Below are positions 57,304 to 64,000 of a stretch of 64,000 bases of DNA, one piece after another. Origin of the DNA: Myxococcales bacterium (lineage in GTDB: Bacteria; Myxococcota; Myxococcia; Myxococcales; JAJYLH01); contig JAJYLH010000015.1 in assembly GCA_021787845.1 (NCBI GenBank), positions 1 through 64,000 on the forward strand. The letters are read 5' to 3'. A program made the translations under genes and the position numbers. The notes under the pieces are model-generated. The model saw only the letters and a program-made list of their open reading frames with translations, did not search any database and had not been told where the DNA came from. Within the stretch, counting starts at the first letter, position 1; each line of letters opens with the position of its first letter.

Positions 57304-57630
57304 CTACTTGGTGTCGAGCACCGCGCCCTTGAGCGGGCCCCGCCCGACCCGGACCTTGTGGTCGCCTTCGAAGCGGATGCCGATGCGGGTGGTCTTCCCG
57401 CTCGCCGGGTCGACGATCATCACCTTCGAGGCGTCGATGGTGCCGTTCTTCTCGATGATGCCGCCTTCCGGGTAGTCCTGGTTGCGCCCGGCCTTGTAGT
57501 GGCGCTTGTACATCGCGACGTGCTCGACCCGGAGGCGGTTCTCCTGGGGCAGCACCTCCAGCACCCGGCCGGTCTTCCCCTTGTCCTTGCCGGAGATCAC
57601 CTTGACCGTGTCGCCCTTCTTGATCTTCAT
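57304..57630 (-). CDS. rplX: 50S ribosomal protein L24
   Basis: A 108-residue L24, which helps nucleate 50S assembly. The KOW motif [20 protein letters not shown] is at the N-terminus, and [21 protein letters not shown] follows. ATG 57630 lies between rplN and rplE in the usual order. Confidence 0.96.
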   Translation of the reverse strand: MKIKKGDTVKVISGKDKGKTGRVLEVLPQENRLRVEHVAMYKRHYKAGRNQDYPEGGIIEKNGTIDASKVMIVDPASGKTTRIGIRFEGDHKVRVGRGPLKGAVLDTK

Positions 57631-57676
57631 CGCTTCTCCTCGGGACCGCTGCCGCTGACCTTCGCCCCAGGCGAAG

Positions 57677-58045
57677 CTACAGGACTTCCGGCGCCAGCGA
57701 GATGATTTTCATGAACTTGCGGGCCCTAAGCTCGCGCGCCACCGGCCCGAAGATGCGGGTGCCGATGGGCTCCATGTCCTTGTTGATCAGCACCGCGCTG
57801 TTGCCGTCGAACTTGATGTAGGAGCCGTCCGGCCGGGCGACCTCGCGCCGGGTGCGCACGACGACCGCCTTCACCACGTCGCCCTTCTTCACCTTGGCGT
57901 TGGGGATGGCCTCCTTCACCGAGACCACGATCACGTCGCCGACCGACGCGTACTTGCGCTTGGAGCCGCCCAGCACCTTGATGCAGAACACGCTCTTCGC
58001 CCCGGAATTGTCGGCCACGTCGAGGCGGGTGGTCGTCTGGATCAT
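57677..58045 (-). CDS. rplN: 50S ribosomal protein L14
   Basis: A 122-residue L14: [17 protein letters not shown] at the start and [16 protein letters not shown] and [13 protein letters not shown] later are family hallmarks. ATG 58045 is chosen because the conserved N-terminus starts there; the frame is open 31 codons upstream into the gap after rpsQ. Confidence 0.97.
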   Translation of the reverse strand: MIQTTTRLDVADNSGAKSVFCIKVLGGSKRKYASVGDVIVVSVKEAIPNAKVKKGDVVKAVVVRTRREVARPDGSYIKFDGNSAVLINKDMEPIGTRIFGPVARELRARKFMKIISLAPEVL

Positions 58046-58095
58046 CGAAACTCTCTCCTGCGGAGAAGACTCCGCTTCGAGGGGGGCTTGAAGCC

Positions 58096-58356
58096 CTAGA
58101 CCTCGGGGGCCTTGGTCAGGGTCTCGGCGACCCGCCACCGCTTGTCCTTCGACAAGGGCCGGGTCTCGACGATGCGGACCACGTCGCCGACCCGGCGGCC
58201 CTCCTCCTCGTCGTGGGCCTTGTAGCTCTGCCGGCGGGTGACGTACTTGCCGTACTTCGCGTGGCGCACCCGCCGGTCGACCTGGACCACCACCGTCTTC
58301 TGCATCTTGTTCGAGGTGACGACGCCGATGCGGCTCTTGGGACGACCCCGTTCCAT
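58096..58356 (-). CDS. rpsQ: 30S ribosomal protein S17
   Basis: An 86-residue S17, a primary 16S-rRNA-binding protein. The motif [20 protein letters not shown] and the downstream [22 protein letters not shown] are typical. It lies between rpmC and rplN in the canonical order, with GGAG before ATG 58356. Confidence 0.96.
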   Translation of the reverse strand: MERGRPKSRIGVVTSNKMQKTVVVQVDRRVRHAKYGKYVTRRQSYKAHDEEEGRRVGDVVRIVETRPLSKDKRWRVAETLTKAPEV

Positions 58357-58396
58357 CTCTTCTCTCCTTGGAGCTTTCGCGCCTCTCAGAGCGCTC

Positions 58397-58594
58397 CTAC
58401 GTTCGCTTCTGGGCGAGGATGGTCTTGACCCGCGCCAGGTCCCGGCGGGTGGTCGAAATGTCGGCGTTCGACTCCAGGGTCCCGGCCGCCCGGCGGATTC
58501 TCAGGTTGAACAGGTTCTCGGCCTTCTCGGCCGCCAGCTTCTCGAGCTCGTCGACGCTCTTGTCGCGCAGCTCGCTCGATTTGGTGTGCTTCAT
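58397..58594 (-). CDS. rpmC: 50S ribosomal protein L29
   Basis: A 65-residue L29, located at the polypeptide exit tunnel. The helical body [33 protein letters not shown] and the ending [15 protein letters not shown] are characteristic. It follows rplP. Confidence 0.96.
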   Translation of the reverse strand: MKHTKSSELRDKSVDELEKLAAEKAENLFNLRIRRAAGTLESNADISTTRRDLARVKTILAQKRT

Positions 58595-58612
58595 CGCCCT
58601 TGAATCCTTTCG

Positions 58613-59035
58613 CTAGACGAGCTGGGTGTCGGCGCGGGTGACAATCTTGGTGGCGATGGGGAGCTTGTTCATCGCGAGCGAGAACGCCTCCTTCGCCACC
58701 TCGGGGGTGACGCCCTCCATCTCGTAGAGGATGCGGCCCGGACGGACCACCGCCACCCACTCCTCGACGTTGCCCTTGCCGTGGCCCATGCGGGTCTCCA
58801 ACGGCTTCTTGGAAATCGGCTTGTCCGGGAAGACCCGGATCCACACTTTGCCGCCGCGCTTGATGGAGCGGGTGACCGCGATGCGGGCCGCTTCGATCTG
58901 CCGGGCGGTCAGGCGCCCCTCTTCCAGGGCCTGGAGGCCGAAGGTGCCGAAGTTCAGGTCGCTGCCCCGGTACGCGAGGCCGCGCATCCGCCCCTTCATC
59001 TGCTTGCGGTACTTCGTGCGCGCGGGCTGCATCAT
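58613..59035 (-). CDS. rplP: 50S ribosomal protein L16
   Basis: A 140-residue L16, near the peptidyl-transferase centre. [30 protein letters not shown] and [17 protein letters not shown] are family motifs. Two consecutive ATG codons (59035, 59032) could both serve as the start. Confidence 0.97.
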   Translation of the reverse strand: MMQPARTKYRKQMKGRMRGLAYRGSDLNFGTFGLQALEEGRLTARQIEAARIAVTRSIKRGGKVWIRVFPDKPISKKPLETRMGHGKGNVEEWVAVVRPGRILYEMEGVTPEVAKEAFSLAMNKLPIATKIVTRADTQLV

Positions 59036-59076
59036 CGCTCGATACTCCTAGAAAGCGCTCCTGCTCAAGGGAAGCG

Positions 59077-59718
59077 CTACCGGTGGATGCTGTGGGGGAG
59101 CACCTCGCCCCGGAAGATCCAGCACTTGACCCCGATTTTCCCGTAGGTGGTCTTGGCCTCGCTAAAGCCGTAGTCGATGTCTGCCCGCAGGGTGTGCAAG
59201 GGCACCCGCCCCTCGCGGTACCACTCGTAGCGGGCCATCTCCGAGCCGCCGAGCCGCCCCGAGCAGGCGACCCGGATGCCCTTGGCCCCGAACTTGAGCG
59301 CGGTCTGCACCGCCTTCTTCATCGCCCGGCGAAAGGCGATGCGCCGGACGAGCTGGGTCGCGATGTTCTCCGCCACGAGCTGGGCGTCCACCTCGGCCTT
59401 GCGCACCTCGACCACGTTCAGGAAGACCTCGTTCTCGGTGAACCGCTGGAGGTCCTTCTTCACCTTGTCGATTTCCACCCCCCGCTTGCCGATGACGATG
59501 CCCGGCCGCGCGGTGTGGACCGAGACCTTGGCCTTGTTCGCCGCCCGCTCGATCTCCACCTTGGAGATGCCCGCCTGGTTCAGCTTCTCCTTGACGTAGG
59601 CCCGGAGCTGCAGGTCCTGGTGGAGCCACTTCGAGTAGTTTTTCTCCTCGAACCACTTCGAGTCCCAGGAGCGGATCACCCCCAGGCGGAAACCGACCGG
59701 ATTGACCTTCTGACCCAA
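59077..59718 (-). CDS. rpsC: 30S ribosomal protein S3
   Basis: A 213-residue S3: N-terminus [22 protein letters not shown], the type II KH RNA-binding motif [19 protein letters not shown], and the conserved tail [14 protein letters not shown]. It lines the mRNA entry site. The start codon is TTG (59718), with GAGGTG upstream. It lies downstream of rplV. Confidence 0.97.
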   Translation of the reverse strand: MGQKVNPVGFRLGVIRSWDSKWFEEKNYSKWLHQDLQLRAYVKEKLNQAGISKVEIERAANKAKVSVHTARPGIVIGKRGVEIDKVKKDLQRFTENEVFLNVVEVRKAEVDAQLVAENIATQLVRRIAFRRAMKKAVQTALKFGAKGIRVACSGRLGGSEMARYEWYREGRVPLHTLRADIDYGFSEAKTTYGKIGVKCWIFRGEVLPHSIHR

Positions 59719-59890
59719 GCGACACCTCGATGGCGGCCTCGTCTTGCCCTTGGCGCCCTTTGTTCCCTGCCCAGAGGCCTCGGCCCCAGGCGAAAAGGGG
59801 CGCAGCCTCTACCACACTTCCCTGCCGATGTCTCGCGAGAAGCTCGGGCGCCCCCCTCTCGCCTCTCTTCGCGCGCGCAAAAAACCTTCG

Positions 59891-60223
59891 CTAGGCCTTC
59901 TCGTCCAGCTCCACCTGGACGTGGCTCGTCTTCTTGTTCACCCGAAACGCCCGCCCCAGCGCCCGCGGCATGAACCGCCGCATCCCCGGCCCCTGGTCGA
60001 CCGTGATCCTGGTGACGAAGAGCTTGTCGACGTCCTTCCCCGCCTTCTCGGCGTTCGCCACCGCGCTCTTCAGGAGCTTGGAGACCGGCAGCGCCGCCGC
60101 CTTGCGGGTGTACTGCAGGAGGTTGATGGCCTCGCCCACCGCCTTGCCCCGGATGGTGTCCACCACCACCCGCACCTTGCGGGGTGCGACCCGAAGTCCC
60201 TTGACCCTGGCGCTCGTCGGCAT
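59891..60223 (-). CDS. rplV: 50S ribosomal protein L22
   Basis: A 110-residue L22 with its loop in the exit tunnel. Motifs LRVAPRKVRVVVDTIRGKAV, LLKSAVANAEK and DQGPGMRRFMPRALGRA are present. ATG 60223 (GGAGAG upstream) is chosen rather than the open frame nine codons earlier, because the family N-terminus begins here. A gap of about 170 bp, without a recognised element, separates it from rpsC. Confidence 0.96.
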   Translation of the reverse strand: MPTSARVKGLRVAPRKVRVVVDTIRGKAVGEAINLLQYTRKAAALPVSKLLKSAVANAEKAGKDVDKLFVTRITVDQGPGMRRFMPRALGRAFRVNKKTSHVQVELDEKA

Positions 60224-60318
60224 CGTTCTCTCCACTTCGCCCGGCCCCACGAAAACAGCCGAGCCGTCAATCCGAACCGGCGCTCCACCGAAGAGCGCTC
60301 CCGGTAAGTCCGTCCGCT

Positions 60319-60600
60319 CTACTTCGCGGGTCTCGCCTTCTTGTCGGCGCTGTGGCCGTGGAACGTCCGGGTCGGCGCGAACTCCCCGAGCTTGTGTCCG
60401 ACCATGTTCTCGGTCACGAAGACCGGGAAGAACTTCTTCCCGTTGTGGACGGCGAAGGTGTGCCCGACGAAGTCCGGCGGGATCGTCGACCTGCGCGACC
60501 AGGTCTTGAGCACCTTGCGCTGGTTCAAGCTGTTGAGGTCCGTCACCTTCTTGAGGAGGTGGCGGTCCGTGAACGGGCCTTTCTTGATCGACCTTCCCAT
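60319..60600 (-). CDS. rpsS: 30S ribosomal protein S19
   Basis: A 93-residue S19: [17 protein letters not shown] at the start, and [26 protein letters not shown] and [15 protein letters not shown] are diagnostic. ATG 60600 follows AGGTGGAG. The longer frame upstream is discarded. Confidence 0.97.
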   Translation of the reverse strand: MGRSIKKGPFTDRHLLKKVTDLNSLNQRKVLKTWSRRSTIPPDFVGHTFAVHNGKKFFPVFVTENMVGHKLGEFAPTRTFHGHSADKKARPAK

Positions 60601-60650
60601 CGCTCCACCTTTGGCTCGAGCTAGACGCCAGCGCTCCTGAAGACAGCTTC

Positions 60651-61484
60651 CTACTTCGCGCCCTTGCGCTTGACGATGTACTTGTCGGTCCGCTTGTTGT
60701 GCCGGGTCTTGTGCCCCTTGGTCGCCTGGCCCCAGGGCGAGACCGGATGCGGGTTGCCTTGACCGCTCTTGCCCTCCCCTCCGCCGTGCGGGTGGTCGAC
60801 CGGGTTCATCACCACCCCGCGCACCGTCGGCCGGACGCCCAGCCACCTCGAGCGTCCCGCCTTCCCCACCCGGACGGTGGAGTTCTCGACGTTGCCGAGC
60901 TGGCCCACCGTCGCCCGGCACTCGAGCGGCACCTTGCGGACCTCGCTCGAGGGGAGGCGGACCTGCGCCCAGCCGCCCTCCTTGGCCATCAGTTGGCCCC
61001 AGCTTCCGGCCGAACGGATCATCTGCGCGCCGCGGCCCGGCTTCACCTCGACCGCGTGGATCACGGTGCCGAGCGGGATGCTCGCGAGGGGCAGCGTGTT
61101 GCCGGGCCGGATGTCCACCTGGTCGCCCGAGACCACCCGGTCGCCGACTTTGAGCCCCACCGGCGCGAGGATGTATGCCTTGGTCCCGTCGGTGTAGTGC
61201 AGGAGCGCGAGCCGGGCCGACCGGTTCGGGTCATACTCGATCGCCGCGACCTTCGCCTCGATGCCGTCCTTCGACCGCTTGAAGTCGACCAGCCGCAGCC
61301 GCTGCTTGTGGCCGCCGCCCTGGTGGCGGGTAGTGATGTGCCCGTGCGCGTTGCGCCCGCCCTTGCTCGTAAGCTTCGCCGTCAGCTCGCGCTCGGGCTT
61401 CTTCTTCGGGGTCAAGTCGGAGAAGTCGACGGCGCTCATCCCGCGGCGGCCGGGCGAGGTCGGCTTGTAGGTTCTCAGTGCCAT
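60651..61484 (-). CDS. rplB: 50S ribosomal protein L2
   Basis: A 277-residue L2, essential for subunit joining and peptidyl-transferase assembly. [16 protein letters not shown] at the start, [19 protein letters not shown] and [18 protein letters not shown] (with the conserved His near the active centre) are present. ATG 61484 begins the family N-terminus. Confidence 0.98.
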   Translation of the reverse strand: MALRTYKPTSPGRRGMSAVDFSDLTPKKKPERELTAKLTSKGGRNAHGHITTRHQGGGHKQRLRLVDFKRSKDGIEAKVAAIEYDPNRSARLALLHYTDGTKAYILAPVGLKVGDRVVSGDQVDIRPGNTLPLASIPLGTVIHAVEVKPGRGAQMIRSAGSWGQLMAKEGGWAQVRLPSSEVRKVPLECRATVGQLGNVENSTVRVGKAGRSRWLGVRPTVRGVVMNPVDHPHGGGEGKSGQGNPHPVSPWGQATKGHKTRHNKRTDKYIVKRKGAK

Positions 61485-61540
61485 CCCAGGAATCCTCATC
61501 GCGCAAAGGCCGCGCCGCTAAAGGCCGGCCGGCAGCGCTC

Positions 61541-61837
61541 CTACTTTCCTTCGAAGAGCGAAATCGCGTCGCCTTCCTTCAGGGTGACGATCGCCCGCTT
61601 CCGGGTCGGCGTCTTGCCGACCACGTGCGCCGTCACCCCGCTGCGCTTCTCTTTCCCGCGCAGAATCTGGGTCGTCACCTGGGTGACCGAGACCTTGAAG
61701 AGGGTCTCGACCGCGTGGCGGACCTGCATCTTGGTCGCGCGCTGGTCGACCTCGAAGGCGTACTGGTTGAGCTGGTCGCGCGCGCGGTCGAACTTCTCGG
61801 TGTCCAGCGGCCGCTTGATGACGTGATAGAGGTTCAT
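61541..61837 (-). CDS. rplW: 50S ribosomal protein L23
   Basis: A 98-residue L23, the docking site for trigger factor and SRP at the tunnel exit. [11 protein letters not shown] and [24 protein letters not shown] are typical. Its ATG overlaps the rplD stop codon as ATGA, so the two are translationally coupled. Confidence 0.96.
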   Translation of the reverse strand: MNLYHVIKRPLDTEKFDRARDQLNQYAFEVDQRATKMQVRHAVETLFKVSVTQVTTQILRGKEKRSGVTAHVVGKTPTRKRAIVTLKEGDAISLFEGK

Positions 61838-62454
61838 GACAGCCTCGCCTCGATGGCCTTCGCCGTCGGCACGGTCAAGACCAGCGCCTGGTGGCGCAGG
61901 ACGTCGAAGAGGTTCAGCCCCTCCGGCGGCAGGAAGGTGAACTCGTCCAGGTTGCGCACGCTCTTCGCGAGGGTCTCGTTCTCCTTCCCGTCGACGATGA
62001 GCGCGTTGTCGAGCCCCAGCTTCGAGAGCACCTGCAGTGCCCGCTTGGTCTTGATCTCGCCCAGGTCGAAGCGGTCGACGAAGATGAGCTTCTGCTCCTT
62101 GGCCCGGAGGGACAGCGCGCTTCTCAAAGCGCCCTGGCGCACCTTGCGGGGGACCTGGTAGCCGTAGTCGTGGGGCTTGGGGCCCATCGCCTTGCCGCCC
62201 CCGACCCATTGGCTCGCCCGGTTGGAGCCCTGCCGGGCGCGGCCGGTGCCCTTCTGCTTGTAGGGTTTCTTGCCGCCGCCCGAGACCAGCGACCGGTTCT
62301 TCACCGCGTGGGTGCCCGCCCGCCTCTGCGCGAGCTGGCTCTTGATCACCTCGTAGAAGAGGTTCTCGTTGACCTCGCCGGCGAACACGCTGTCCGCCAG
62401 CTCGATCGTCGAGACCTTCTCCTTCTCGAGGTTGTAGACGTCGAAAGTCGCCAT
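61834..62454 (-). CDS. rplD: 50S ribosomal protein L4
   Basis: A 206-residue L4. The extended tunnel loop [19 protein letters not shown] and the family motifs [15 protein letters not shown] and [14 protein letters not shown] are present. In E. coli L4 also represses its own operon; no leader for this was identified. ATG 62454 begins the conserved start. The gene directly follows rpsJ with about 60 bp between, with no rplC. Confidence 0.96.
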   Translation of the reverse strand: MATFDVYNLEKEKVSTIELADSVFAGEVNENLFYEVIKSQLAQRRAGTHAVKNRSLVSGGGKKPYKQKGTGRARQGSNRASQWVGGGKAMGPKPHDYGYQVPRKVRQGALRSALSLRAKEQKLIFVDRFDLGEIKTKRALQVLSKLGLDNALIVDGKENETLAKSVRNLDEFTFLPPEGLNLFDVLRHQALVLTVPTAKAIEARLS

Positions 62455-62518
62455 CGAATCACCCTTCGTTTTGTCCCCGAGAGGAGCGTGGGGAGCGCCG
62501 ACGAAGCCCAACTCGCCT

Positions 62519-62827
62519 CTAGCTCTTGATCTCCACGTCCACGCCGGCGCTCAGGTCGAGCTTCATCAGCGCGTCGAGCGTCTGCTGCGTCGGCTCCAGG
62601 ATGTCCAGGACCCGCTTGTGGGTGCGGATTTCGAACTGCTCCCGGCTCTTCTTGTCGACGTGCGGCGAGCGCAGGACGGTGAACTTGTTGATCCGCGTGG
62701 GAAGCGGAATCGGTCCCGCCACCTTCGCGCCGGTGCGCTTGGCCGTCTCCAGAATCTCCCCCGTCGACTGGTCGAGGAGCTTGTGGTCGTACGCCTTGAG
62801 GCGGATGCGGATTCTCTGTGCTGCCAT
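62519..62827 (-). CDS. rpsJ: 30S ribosomal protein S10
   Basis: A 102-residue S10 (also NusE, the transcription antitermination partner of NusB). [58 protein letters not shown] and the tail are canonical. ATG 62827 is the family start. The 165-bp gap to tuf shows no clear terminator, so read-through from tuf is possible. Confidence 0.98.
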   Translation of the reverse strand: MAAQRIRIRLKAYDHKLLDQSTGEILETAKRTGAKVAGPIPLPTRINKFTVLRSPHVDKKSREQFEIRTHKRVLDILEPTQQTLDALMKLDLSAGVDVEIKS

Positions 62828-62992
62828 CGGCAACCTTTTCTGGCGCGCCGGCGCTTCGCGAAGAGCCGGACGCGACGACAAGGGCTTGACCCTTCCAGCA
62901 CCTTTCCCCGCCAGGAAGGGCGTGCCCGCACCGGACTGGCCCTAAGGCACTTCGGAGCCCTTCTTCGAACGGCGCCCCGGGCCGAAAAAACG

Positions 62993-64000
<1,008 letters not shown>

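Overview
This is a GC-rich (roughly 70 % by eye) bacterial chromosome segment, most likely from the Myxococcota. The best evidence is a C-terminal MYXO-CTERM-type sorting tag on a 1,740-residue exported protein (20068-25290). Supporting signs are many lipoproteins with Gly/Asp/Ala-rich linkers after the lipid-modified Cys, a eukaryotic-type protein kinase homologue, a RIO1-type kinase and an FHA protein. No rRNA, tRNA, CRISPR, prophage or complete insertion sequence was recognised.

Layout. 0.4-2.2 kb: thiolase diverging from a peroxiredoxin. 2.3-20 kb: cell-envelope and signalling genes (giant Ig/FG-GAP lipoprotein, TPR membrane protein, RIO1 kinase, FadL-type outer-membrane protein, alpha/beta-hydrolase lipoprotein, rhomboid protease, FAD monooxygenase, predicted pseudokinase, dUTPase). 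20-25.3 kb: the giant MYXO-CTERM protein, whose stop overlaps the dut start. 25.5-31 kb: a rearranged accessory patch in which a decayed KamA copy and an intact KamA gene bracket a flippase and a two-domain glycosyltransferase. 31-34.2 kb: a broken small membrane-protein gene, a RimK-type ligase and a GT39-like membrane glycosyltransferase. 34.3-43.8 kb: a LolD/FtsX-type ABC exporter diverging from a TolC-MFP-RND tripartite pump. 43.9-46.1 kb: PstS with a phosphate-type porin. 46.3-48.8 kb: cytochrome bd oxidase (cydA-cydB). 49.3-53.3 kb: otsB, xerD, a YciO-type gene and argJ. 53.4-56 kb: lipoproteins and an FHA protein. 56.2-64 kb: the tuf-S10-spc ribosomal protein cluster, running right to left and cut by the window edge inside tuf.

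The most unusual signal not explained by genes is a family of intergenic arrays built on a 9-bp unit, GATCGGTCN or its complement. Seven loci lie between 25.4 and 56.2 kb; six contain the palindrome GACCGATCGGTC, and one is translated as the N-region of a lipoprotein signal peptide. Three other palindromic repeat families also sit in gene gaps. The ribosomal cluster is unusual too: rplC is absent between rpsJ and rplD, and the spc part stops after rpsN.

Where a start was moved from the longest open frame, the reason is in the entry. All functions are inferred from recognised motifs without database searches.
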